NCBI GenBank assembly: GCA_051003695.1
Contig: JBPCLB010000220.1
Location: 1-26,934 of the forward strand
Length of the DNA stretch: 26,934 bases
Reading direction: 5' to 3'
Origin: Gaiella sp051003695
GTDB taxonomy: Bacteria; Actinomycetota; Thermoleophilia; Gaiellales; Gaiellaceae
A model generated the notes under the pieces. That model worked only from the letters and a program-made list of their open reading frames with translations, was not told the origin of the DNA and did no database searches. The translations under genes were made by a program, and so were the position numbers. Shown in pieces: positions 7,314 to 14,094 of this stretch; the first letter of the stretch is position 1; each line of letters opens with the position of its first letter.

Positions 7314-7620
7314 GCCGCTCAGCAGGCCCCGCCGGGCGACGGCCACCTGCTGCTGTGTCCCATCCCGAACCCCCACCCGCCCACGGGGAACGGAAGGATC
7401 GCACGGAAAGACGCACGACTCTGTGCCAGTTGCGTGCCAACTCTGCTCTGCCGGCCGCGAGCGAGGCGTCGCGCTCCGCCGCCGGGGCAAGCGGGCGCAG
7501 AGCGCCTGGTCGACATCATGAGCAGCGCGAGAGGTCGGTCGCGGGCGTCGCGGGCGTCGGGGGCAAGGGTGTCCGGGGCGTCACCGCCCAGCTCGGCCGC
7601 CGGCATTGGGGCCGCACCGA
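7314..7620 (-). other. hemC-hemD junction, 307 bp, content uncertain
   Basis: No recognisable gene. In message sense, an ORF starts at ATG 7624 overlapping the hemC stop as ATGA and runs 101 codons to 7319 in a different frame from hemD. Its first 45 or so codons are GC-rich at the third position and rich in Asp and Arg (APDARDARDRPLAL); the second half is less gene-like. Bases 7385-7445 are visibly lower in GC and include an AGTTG/CAACT hairpin (7428-7442) and a GCGGGCGTC tandem repeat lies at 7540-7560. It may be a leader, a small coupled gene or a degenerated hemD N-terminus. Confidence 0.3.
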
Positions 7621-8487
7621 TCATCGTGCCGCTGCCACGAGCTCGGCGGCCACCGCGTCCGGGTCGTCGCCCGACCGGCGCTCGAGCCAGCTGCCGTCCT
7701 CGGCCGCGACGAGGCCGGTCAAAATCGAGCCGTCGTGGAACGCGGCCACCGGAGCGAGGCAACCGCCGCCGACGAGAGCCACGCAGCGACGCTCCGCCTC
7801 GACCCGCGTGCGCGTCTTCGGATCGTCCGCGAAGGCGACCCGTGACTCCTCGCCCTCGCGTACCTGCAACGCGAGTGCACCCTGTCCAGCCTCGGGAAGC
7901 ATCACCTCCGGTTCGAGACGCAATCCGATCTCGCCCGCGAGCCCGAGCCGATCCAAGCCACACGCGGCGAGCACGATCGCATCGAGCTTCCGCTCCTCGC
8001 GCTTGCGCAGCCGCGTGTCGATGTTCCCGCGTAGCGGCTCGATCGACAGCGTCGGCTCGAGCGCGAGCAGCTGCGCCCGGCGCCGCGCCGAGGCCGTGCC
8101 GATGCGCATCCCTGGACGAATCGCAGCGGCGCCGCAGAGCGCATCGCGCGCATCTTCGCGTCGCGTGTAGGCGCCAACCGCGAGACCCTCGACGTCGGTC
8201 GAGGTCATGTCCTTGGCCGAGTGGACGGCGACGTCGATCCTCCCCTCGAGGAGCGCTTCCTCGAGCTCCTTGACGAAGACCCCCCTGCTCCCCAGCTGGC
8301 CGAACGGCGTGGTTCGATCGCGGTCGCCCGCCGTGGTCACGGGCACGAGCGCGATCTCCACCCCCGGACGGCGCAGCGTCTCGGCGACGCGGCCGGCTTG
8401 GGTGAGCGCGAGCCTACTGCCGCGGGTGCCGACGCGCAGCAGCACAGGAGCGGCGGGCGGTCGCGGTCCGCGGCTCGCCACAGGCAC
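7621..8487 (-). CDS. hemC: Hydroxymethylbilane synthase (porphobilinogen deaminase)
   Basis: A 288-residue protein that polymerises four porphobilinogens to hydroxymethylbilane. Hallmarks are LLRVGTRGSRLALTQA, VAVHSAKDM, GTASARRRAQL (substrate arginines), RGNIDTRLRK, CGLDRLGL and EAGQGALALQVR. The dipyrromethane cofactor cysteine is present in VGGGCLAPVAA. The start is GTG 8487, which adds about 15 residues before the conserved core; a second GTG two codons later is equally possible, and no Shine-Dalgarno is visible. It lies 78 bp after hemA on the same strand. Confidence 0.95.
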   Translation of the reverse strand: MPVASRGPRPPAAPVLLRVGTRGSRLALTQAGRVAETLRRPGVEIALVPVTTAGDRDRTTPFGQLGSRGVFVKELEEALLEGRIDVAVHSAKDMTSTDVEGLAVGAYTRREDARDALCGAAAIRPGMRIGTASARRRAQLLALEPTLSIEPLRGNIDTRLRKREERKLDAIVLAACGLDRLGLAGEIGLRLEPEVMLPEAGQGALALQVREGEESRVAFADDPKTRTRVEAERRCVALVGGGCLAPVAAFHDGSILTGLVAAEDGSWLERRSGDDPDAVAAELVAAAR

Positions 8488-8565
8488 GGCGCCCGCGTGG
8501 GCGGATCCGGACGAACGCCGTCGGCGCCTGCAGAGGCAGCGGGCGCGCGGGGACGAGAGGCCTGG

Positions 8566-9822
8566 TCATACCTCGTGCTCGTCGAGTCCGAAGAGATGCC
8601 GCACGACGTCAGCATAGAGCACACCCTCGGCCCCCACGGCAGCCTCCTTCAAACGAACGGTTGGGAGGTGGAGGAGCTTGGCGACGATCTGAGCCGTCAC
8701 CGTCTCGACGACGTCGCGGTCACCCTGCGAGAGTGCGTCGAGCCGGCGCTCCGCCCGGGCGAGCTCGGTCGAGCGGATCGCCTCCGCGCGCGCGCGAAGC
8801 GAGGCGATCGCAGGGACGACCGTGAGCGAGGCCTGCCATTCGCGTATGCGCCCGGCCTCGGCCGCGACGATCCGTTCAGCCCGCACGGCCTCGGCCCGGC
8901 GGCCGGCCAGCGACGTCGTGACAACGGCTTCGAGGTCGTCGATGTCGTAGACGAAGCAGCCGTCGATCGACGCGAGCGCGGGATCGACGTCACGCGGCAC
9001 GGCGAGGTCGACGAGCAGCACCGGCCGGCCGCGTCGACCTCGAAGCGCAGCGGTGATCGCCGGGCCTTCGAGCACGAACCCGGGCGCGCTCGTGGACGTG
9101 ACGACGACGTCGGTCGTCGCGAGCGCCGGACCCAGAGCATCGAGCGCCACCGTCTCCGCGCCGAAGCGGCTGGCCAGCGACTCCCCGTGCTCCTCGGTGC
9201 GGTTCGCGACGGCGACGATCCGCGCTCCACGAGAACGCAGGTTCCTCGCGGTCGCCTCACTCATGCGCCCTGCGCCGACGAGCAGCACCGTTCGCCCCTC
9301 GAGACCGTCGAAAACCTGGTGCGCGAGCGCCGCGCCCGCGGCGGGGATCGACGCCGGGCTCTCGCCGATCGACGTCTCGATACGGGCCCTGCGCCCCGCG
9401 TGCAGGGCCATGCTGAAGACGCGGTCGAGCAGCGGGCCTGTCGAGCCCGCCTCGAACGCAGCCTTCACCTGTCCGAGGATCTCCCCCTCGCCCGGCACCA
9501 TCGAGTCGAGCCCGGCCGCGACCCGAAAGAGGTGTAAGGCGGCCGACTCGTCCTCGAGGCGGTAGACGACCTGATCGAGCGCCTCGGCACCGGGCCCTGC
9601 GAGCTCGAGCAGCGCGGCAACGGCGCGGCCTTCCAGTGACTCGTCGTCGGCAGACGACGCGAGGTAGAGCTCCATCCGGTTGCACGTGGACAGCACGACT
9701 GCCTCGCAGCCGTGCGCGATCTCGGCCGCGAGCCGAGTCGCACCCGCAGCATCGACGGCCACCTGCTCCCGCAGCTCGATCGGCGCGCGGTGGTGCGAGA
9801 CCCCGACGAGCGCGAGCTTCAC
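8566..9822 (-). CDS. hemA: Glutamyl-tRNA reductase
   Basis: A 418-residue NADPH-dependent reductase of glutamyl-tRNA(Glu), the first committed step of C5-pathway tetrapyrrole synthesis. The N-terminal catalytic domain has GVSHHRAPIELRE and STCNRMELY with nucleophile Cys47; GEGEILGQVK follows; the NADPH domain has VLLVGAGRMSEATARNL; a C-terminal helical dimerisation domain is present. The frame is open far upstream to 10413, but conserved sequence starts at GTG 9822, which overlaps the stop of the HemX-like gene (GTGA). Translational coupling to a HemX-like membrane protein recalls Bacillus hemA-hemX, where HemX limits HemA abundance; a similar control here is inference. Confidence 0.95.
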   Translation of the reverse strand: MKLALVGVSHHRAPIELREQVAVDAAGATRLAAEIAHGCEAVVLSTCNRMELYLASSADDESLEGRAVAALLELAGPGAEALDQVVYRLEDESAALHLFRVAAGLDSMVPGEGEILGQVKAAFEAGSTGPLLDRVFSMALHAGRRARIETSIGESPASIPAAGAALAHQVFDGLEGRTVLLVGAGRMSEATARNLRSRGARIVAVANRTEEHGESLASRFGAETVALDALGPALATTDVVVTSTSAPGFVLEGPAITAALRGRRGRPVLLVDLAVPRDVDPALASIDGCFVYDIDDLEAVVTTSLAGRRAEAVRAERIVAAEAGRIREWQASLTVVPAIASLRARAEAIRSTELARAERRLDALSQGDRDVVETVTAQIVAKLLHLPTVRLKEAAVGAEGVLYADVVRHLFGLDEHEV

Positions 9823-10592
9823 GACGCGAAGTGGGTCAGCGGCAACACGACCCCGACGAGCGCGAAGCCCGCAAGCACGACCCACGCGAGCCGCCGGCCG
9901 GCGAGCCGGCCCTCGCGACGCAGGACGAGCGAGACGCCATAGAACGTCAGGATCGCAAGAGTGGCAGCCATCGCGGCGTCGAAGTCTCCGGTCTCGAATC
10001 CGACAAGACCGACGGCGATGCCGCAACTGACAACGGCGAGCGAGACCGCCACGACGCGGGCTTCGAGCCGCTCGAGCGCCGCGAGCGGTGGCAGCCGCAG
10101 CCGGAGGACGCCGGAATCGCGGCGCTTCAATCGCCGTTCCTCCCAGAGGTAGAGCGCCGCCATCCCCGCGGCGACCGTGAGGCCGGCGAGCCCGGCGAGC
10201 ATCAGCCCGGCATGGACGGCGAGCAGGGCGCCGGCGTCGTCCGCGACCCGGACGCCCGTCCCACCGCCGAGCCACGCGAGCACGAGCAACGCGGCAGCGA
10301 ACGGCATCACGACGAGCCCGAGCAGCCGATAGCCCGGCTTGCACCCCCAAATCAGATAGCCCGTGACGACGAGCCAGACGAACAGGTTGAGCGAGCCCGC
10401 CCAGGTCGCCCACGGGAAGCCGTCCGACGAGAGCGCCTGCGCGACGAGGAGTGCGGTCTGCGCTAGCCAGCCGATCCGAGCCCCCCAGATGCCGAGCCGC
10501 CCTGCGAGACCCGGCCCACGCAGCTCGCCTGCGTACGCAACCGCAGCCTCACTGTACGCGATGAGCGCAGGAAAGACGAGGAGCTCAGCCAT
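9819..10592 (-). CDS. HemX/CcsA-like cytochrome c assembly family membrane protein
   Basis: A 257-residue polytopic membrane protein with about eight predicted helices. Features shared with the COG0755 HemX/CcsA family include WAGSLNLFVWLVVTGYLIW, the helix beginning with His in HAGLMLAGLAGLTVAAGM, ALYLWEERRLKRR, then LPPLAALERLEARVVAV. The tryptophan-rich WDPKE-type element of CcsA heme handlers is not evident where expected (the sequence there is GDFDAAMAATLAILTFYG), so HemX is preferred over CcsA. The ATG start overlaps the last codons of the ccmD-like gene by 8 nt, and its stop overlaps hemA's GTG. The position between ccm and hem genes suggests a link between heme synthesis and cytochrome c maturation. 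Confidence 0.75.
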   Translation of the reverse strand: MAELLVFPALIAYSEAAVAYAGELRGPGLAGRLGIWGARIGWLAQTALLVAQALSSDGFPWATWAGSLNLFVWLVVTGYLIWGCKPGYRLLGLVVMPFAAALLVLAWLGGGTGVRVADDAGALLAVHAGLMLAGLAGLTVAAGMAALYLWEERRLKRRDSGVLRLRLPPLAALERLEARVVAVSLAVVSCGIAVGLVGFETGDFDAAMAATLAILTFYGVSLVLRREGRLAGRRLAWVVLAGFALVGVVLPLTHFAS

Positions 10593-10737
10593 TGTCGCGC
10601 CGCCGCTGCGCGAGCTCGGCGAGCTCTGCCGTCTCGCGCTCGAGCCGCGAGAGCTTCGCCGCGATGATCACGATCCACGCCAGGACGACTGCGAGAAACA
10701 CGCCGTACGCGGCGGCGACGAGTTGCTCCTGGCTCAC
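10585..10737 (-). CDS. ccmD: Small CcmD-like single-span membrane protein
   Basis: A 50-residue ORF starting at GTG 10737: a short N-terminus (MSQEQLVAAAYG), one hydrophobic helix (VFLAVVLAWIVIIAA), then a charged amphipathic tail (KLSRLERETAELAEL) ending in an Arg-rich stretch. Length, topology, charge pattern and position directly after ccmC match CcmD, which helps release holo-CcmE from CcmABC in system I. It starts 22 bp after the ccmC stop and its end overlaps the HemX-like start by 8 nt. GGGAG upstream is a weak Shine-Dalgarno. Sequence identity in CcmD is low everywhere, so the call rests on context and topology. Confidence 0.75.
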   Translation of the reverse strand: MSQEQLVAAAYGVFLAVVLAWIVIIAAKLSRLERETAELAELAQRRRDNG

Positions 10738-10759
10738 GGGTGGACTCCCGGAGCGCCCA

Positions 10760-11443
10760 CTAGGTCAGCGCCTCGCGCAGCAAGCGGAGATGTGCGTCGG
10801 TGCGCTTCCCGAGCAACTCCACGCGGTACATCACGTAGGCGAGCACGAGCAGCGCCGCCCACGCGACGCAGAACGCGGCAAACATCGAGCCCTCCATCTG
10901 CGGCCCGTCACGCGTGAAGACGGTCGGGTGGATGAAGTTCTCGGCAAGCCTGATCGCGAGGAAGCTGACCGGGATCAGCGCGACCCCGAAGAGCGCATAG
11001 ACGGCCGAGATGCGCTCGCGCCGTGCACCGGGCTCGAGCGAGAACCGCAGCATGAAGTACGCGCAGTAGAAGAGGAAGAGGACGAGGAAGAGCACGAGCT
11101 GATCCTCGCTCCACAACCACCACACCCCCCAGGACGCCTTGGCCCAGATCGAGCCGGTGAGCAGTGTCAGGGCGCCGAAGATCGTGCCCTGGTGGATCGC
11201 CGTGTAGCTCTCCAGGTCGTAACGCTCCCCGCGCGTCCAGAGCAGGCGGAGCGCCTTCCAGGCCCCGAGCGCGAAGCAGACGTAGGCGGTCAGGGCGATC
11301 GGGACGTGCACGTAGAAGATCCGCTGGGAGATGCCCTGGTCGACATCCTCGGGCGCGACGAAGAAGACCATCACGACGGCGAGGCTCGTGAGCCCGATCG
11401 CGATCGTGGCAAGCAACGGGACGGACGGGTTCGCACTGCGCAT
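10760..11443 (-). CDS. ccmC: Heme exporter/handling protein CcmC
   Basis: A 227-residue protein with six predicted transmembrane helices. RIFYVHVPIALTAYV carries the first conserved periplasmic His, WGVWWLWSEDQ is the tryptophan-rich motif, and ENFIHPTVF probably supplies the second His. CcmC binds heme outside the membrane and loads it onto CcmE. The usual Asp of the WGxWWxWD motif is Ser here, followed by Glu-Asp. The ATG start has AGGAG 5 nt upstream (11449-11453), so the much longer upstream open frame (to 11923) is not used. It lies 8 bp after ccmB and is followed by ccmD. No ccmE or ccmF is in the window. Confidence 0.9.
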   Translation of the reverse strand: MRSANPSVPLLATIAIGLTSLAVVMVFFVAPEDVDQGISQRIFYVHVPIALTAYVCFALGAWKALRLLWTRGERYDLESYTAIHQGTIFGALTLLTGSIWAKASWGVWWLWSEDQLVLFLVLFLFYCAYFMLRFSLEPGARRERISAVYALFGVALIPVSFLAIRLAENFIHPTVFTRDGPQMEGSMFAAFCVAWAALLVLAYVMYRVELLGKRTDAHLRLLREALT

Positions 11444-11448
11444 CGGAG

Positions 11449-11454
11449 CTCCTA
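11449..11454 (-). promoter_or_regulatory. Shine-Dalgarno site of ccmC
   Basis: TAGGAG in message sense, 5 nt before ATG 11443 and overlapping the ccmB TAG stop; it decides the ccmC start. Confidence 0.7.
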
Positions 11455-12093
11455 CTCGGTGACGACGTACTCGAACGCCGCCCAGGAAAGTATCGCGAAG
11501 ACCGCGTCGTACAGGCCGAGGAAGCCGAGATAGGTGCCGGGCTCGGCCGAGACGCTCGAGCCCACGCCGCCCACGACGAGCGGGATCGCGAGCGGGAGGA
11601 AGAGCAGGGGCAGGATCACCTCGCGGCCGCGACTCGCCGCCGCCATCGCCGCAACGAGGGAGCCGACCGTGCAGATCCCGACCGACGCGAGGGCGACCCC
11701 GGCGAGCGCTGCCAGGTCGAGCGATGCGAAGAGCAGCGCGAAGGCCGGGAGGGCCACGAGCTCGGCGGCGCCGAGGAACGCGAGGGTGGCGAGGCTCTTG
11801 CCGAGCCAGATCGCGCTCCGATCGCACGGCGCGAGCACGAGCCCGTCGAGAGCACCCTCCTCTTGCTCGGGAATCCACGCCCGGGCGAGGCCGAGGAGCG
11901 CGGTGAATACGAGCGCAACCCACAGCAGACCGTACGCGGCGTCCTCACCACTGTCGCTCGGGAGCGCGAAATGGAAGACGACGAGCACCGAGAGGACGAA
12001 GAGCAGCATCGCGGGCAGCGTGTCGCGCGCACGGAGCTCGAGTCTTAGATCTTTCCGCGCGAGCGCGGCGACATCGGCGAGATAGCCGCTCAC
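11452..12093 (-). CDS. ccmB: Heme exporter CcmB (ABC-2 type permease)
   Basis: A 213-residue hydrophobic protein with about six membrane helices. ARKDLRLELRARDTLPAMLLF at the N-terminus and RAWIPEQEEGALDGLVLAP are typical of CcmB, the permease partner of CcmA. The ABC complex uses ATP to release heme-loaded CcmE from CcmC/CcmD. The GTG start overlaps the ccmA stop (GTGA), so they are coupled. The C-terminus (LSWAAFEYVVTE) contains the ccmC ribosome binding region. Confidence 0.92.
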   Translation of the reverse strand: MSGYLADVAALARKDLRLELRARDTLPAMLLFVLSVLVVFHFALPSDSGEDAAYGLLWVALVFTALLGLARAWIPEQEEGALDGLVLAPCDRSAIWLGKSLATLAFLGAAELVALPAFALLFASLDLAALAGVALASVGICTVGSLVAAMAAASRGREVILPLLFLPLAIPLVVGGVGSSVSAEPGTYLGFLGLYDAVFAILSWAAFEYVVTE

Positions 12094-12686
12094 CTCGCCC
12101 TGACCTCCAGCTCCAGCCGCGCGGTCGCGATTCCCTCCAACCGAGCCGGATCGTGGGTGGAGACGACGAGCGTGCGATTCCGAGCGAGGGCCTCGAGCTC
12201 GCGGTCGAGCAGGAGCGCACCGCTCTCGTCCAGCGCCGTGTGCGGCTCGTCGAGCACGAGCAACGCGGGATCGTGCAACAGGGCACGACAGAGGGCAAGC
12301 CGCTGGCTCATGCCGCGCGAGTACGTCTGCACGCGCTCGCCGCGCGCCTCCCAGAGGCCGAACCGCTCGAGCAGCATCCCGATGCGCTCCCGCCGCTCGG
12401 GCACGCGATACAGGCGTCCGTAGAGGTCGAGGTTCTCGGTCGCAGTGAGCTCTCGATAGACGAGCGGCTCATGACCGAGGTAGCCGATTCGCCCGCGAGG
12501 GAGGGCGAGCTCGAGGGAGCCGCGAGTGGGCGCGACGAGACCCACGATCATTCGCAGGAGGGTCGTCTTCCCGGAGCCGTTCGAGCCGGTGACGACGAGC
12601 GCGCCGCCCTGATCGACGGCAAAGCTCAGCCCCGAGAGCACACGCCGGGCGCCGTAACGCTTCTCGAGCGAAAGCGCGCGCAGCAC
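12090..12686 (-). CDS. ccmA: Heme exporter ATP-binding protein CcmA
   Basis: A small, 198-residue ABC ATPase. Walker A is GSNGSGKTT, the signature is YSRGMSQRL in place of LSGGQ, Walker B is LLVLDEPHTAL, and the switch His is in STHD. Small size and direct coupling to ccmB identify it as CcmA. The start is ambiguous: GTG 12686, 4 nt after the ubiA stop, opens directly into the conserved VLRALSLEKRYG; GTG 12722 would add 12 residues and overlap ubiA. Neither has a Shine-Dalgarno. Its placement immediately behind a quinone-type prenyltransferase is notable. Confidence 0.9.
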   Translation of the reverse strand: MLRALSLEKRYGARRVLSGLSFAVDQGGALVVTGSNGSGKTTLLRMIVGLVAPTRGSLELALPRGRIGYLGHEPLVYRELTATENLDLYGRLYRVPERRERIGMLLERFGLWEARGERVQTYSRGMSQRLALCRALLHDPALLVLDEPHTALDESGALLLDRELEALARNRTLVVSTHDPARLEGIATARLELEVRAR

Positions 12687-12690
12687 CCGA

Positions 12691-13548
12691 TCAGGCGAGC
12701 GTGTCGAGGGCGATGAACGCACAGAAGACGAGGCTCACGACCCCGTTGATCGTGAAGAACGCGGCATCGAGGCGGCGCAGGTCTCCCGGGCGCACGATCG
12801 AGTGCTCGTAGGCGAGCAGCGCTGCGACGGCGGCGACCCCCGCCCAGTAGAACGCCCCGACGGAGAGCCCGGCGCCCACGACAGCGAGCAGACCGACAGT
12901 CGCGATGTGCATCGCTCGTGCGCCGGCGAAGACCCCGCGCTCGCCGAAACGCGTCGCGAAGGACTGCAACCCGACCGCGAGGTCGTGCTCGCGATCGAAG
13001 AGCGAGTAGAAGAGATCGAACCCTGCGACCCAGAGCGCGACTGCGCCTCCTAGTGCCCACGCCTGCCAGGGAAGCTCGCCGGTGAGCCCCGCCCACGCAC
13101 CGACGGGAGCGAGCCCCAGCGAGGCTCCGAGCCAGAGGTGACACAGCCAGGTAAAGCGCTTCAGATACGGGTAGACGGCGAAGAGGACGACGGGGATCGG
13201 CCAGAGCCAGCGCACCACGGGATCGAGCTGCACGACGGCGCCGAGATAGAGGAGGAGTGCGACGAGGCAGAGCGCGAGCACATGTCCGGGGCGGAGGGTG
13301 TGGGCCGGCAGCTCGCGCGTCGCGGTGCGGGGGTTGCGCTCGTCGAGCTCCGCGTCGACGAGCCGGTTCACGGCCATCGCGAGCGTACGGGCGCCGATCA
13401 TCGCCAGGGTGATCCAGCCGAGCGACGCAAAGCCCGGCCACTCGCCGGCCGCCAGCAATGCTCCGACGTAGGCGAACGGGAGGGCGAAGACCGTATGCTC
13501 GAGCTTCACGAGCCGGGCGAGTCGGACCGGAAGCGCGACGTCGGTCAC
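12691..13548 (-). CDS. mqnP: UbiA-family prenyltransferase, MqnP-like
   Basis: A 285-residue membrane aromatic prenyltransferase with about eight helices. The first Asp-rich motif is NRLVDAELDERNPRT and the second is FDLFYSLFDREHDLAVG; RELPAHTL and SFATRFGERGVFAGAR match the subgroup annotated as 4-hydroxybenzoate polyprenyltransferase-like (TIGR01475), which includes MqnP of the futalosine menaquinone pathway. It probably attaches a polyprenyl chain to an aromatic menaquinone precursor. GTG 13548 lies one base after the moaC stop, and the gene runs into ccmA. No other menaquinone gene is in the window, so MqnP rather than UbiA or MenA is a family-based inference. Confidence 0.82.
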   Translation of the reverse strand: MTDVALPVRLARLVKLEHTVFALPFAYVGALLAAGEWPGFASLGWITLAMIGARTLAMAVNRLVDAELDERNPRTATRELPAHTLRPGHVLALCLVALLLYLGAVVQLDPVVRWLWPIPVVLFAVYPYLKRFTWLCHLWLGASLGLAPVGAWAGLTGELPWQAWALGGAVALWVAGFDLFYSLFDREHDLAVGLQSFATRFGERGVFAGARAMHIATVGLLAVVGAGLSVGAFYWAGVAAVAALLAYEHSIVRPGDLRRLDAAFFTINGVVSLVFCAFIALDTLA

Positions 13549-13549
13549 G

Positions 13550-13999
13550 TCACACCACGGCTTTCGTCTTCTCGAGCAGGACGACGTCGGTGATCGTCAT
13601 CGTCGCGTCGATCGCCTTGGCCATGTCGTACACGGTGAGTGCTGCAACCGAAGCGGCCGTGAGCGCCTCCATCTCGACACCGGTCTGCGCGGTCGTCTCG
13701 ACGGTAGAGACGATCACGACGGTGTCCGCGCAGATCTCGAGCGTGACCGAAATCGAGCTGAGCGGCAGCGGATGGCAGAGCGGGATCAGCTCGGAGGTGC
13801 GCTTTGCCGCCTGGATCCCGGCGATCTGAGCGACGGCCAGCGCATCGCCTTTTGGCAAGGAACGCAGGCGCATCCCGGTCTCGGGAGAGATGCGCACGAT
13901 CGCTCGCGCAACGGCTCGGCGACGTGACAGCGGCTTTGTTCCGACATCGACCATCCGGACGCGCCCCGACGCTTCGTCGACATGCGAGAAACCGCTCAT
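13550..13999 (-). CDS. moaC: Cyclic pyranopterin monophosphate synthase MoaC
   Basis: A 149-residue protein that converts 3',8-cyclo-GTP to cyclic pyranopterin monophosphate, the first stable molybdopterin precursor. Conserved segments: MVDVGTKPLSRRRAVARA, KGDALAVAQIAGIQAAKRT, ELIPLCHPLPL, TGVEMEALTAA and YDMAKAID with the catalytic Lys. The start is ATG 13999: GGGGGGA lies about 7 nt upstream and MSGFSHVDE is a typical MoaC opening. The frame is open to 14143 but has no conserved sequence there. The gene sits between otsA and mqnP; moaA is not in the window. Confidence 0.93.
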   Translation of the reverse strand: MSGFSHVDEASGRVRMVDVGTKPLSRRRAVARAIVRISPETGMRLRSLPKGDALAVAQIAGIQAAKRTSELIPLCHPLPLSSISVTLEICADTVVIVSTVETTAQTGVEMEALTAASVAALTVYDMAKAIDATMTITDVVLLEKTKAVV

Positions 14000-14007
14000 C
14001 GAGCCGT

Positions 14008-14047
14008 CCCCCCGATCTGTTGTCTTACTCGAGAACGAAGGGGGGGG
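14008..14047 (-). promoter_or_regulatory. Possible Shine-Dalgarno-masking hairpin before moaC
   Basis: In the message, a run of eight C (14047-14040) precedes by 26 nt a run of six G (14013-14008) that forms the moaC Shine-Dalgarno. Six or more G-C pairs could hide the ribosome site. The otsA-moaC gap (14000-14094) otherwise holds no gene. Confidence 0.3.
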
Positions 14048-14094
14048 CTGCCGTCTCGAGCCTCGAATCACCTCCACATCGTAGCCCGGCCACA

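Noticed and set aside
7530..7570. Short tandem GCGGGCGTC repeats near the hemC 3' end as a possible CRISPR or VNTR.
   Set aside because: Only two to three imperfect 9-bp units without spacers; compatible with GC-rich low complexity.
14000..14094. Molybdenum cofactor riboswitch upstream of moaC.
   Set aside because: The 95-nt gap is too short and lacks the multi-stem conserved architecture; only the C-run/G-run pairing is visible.
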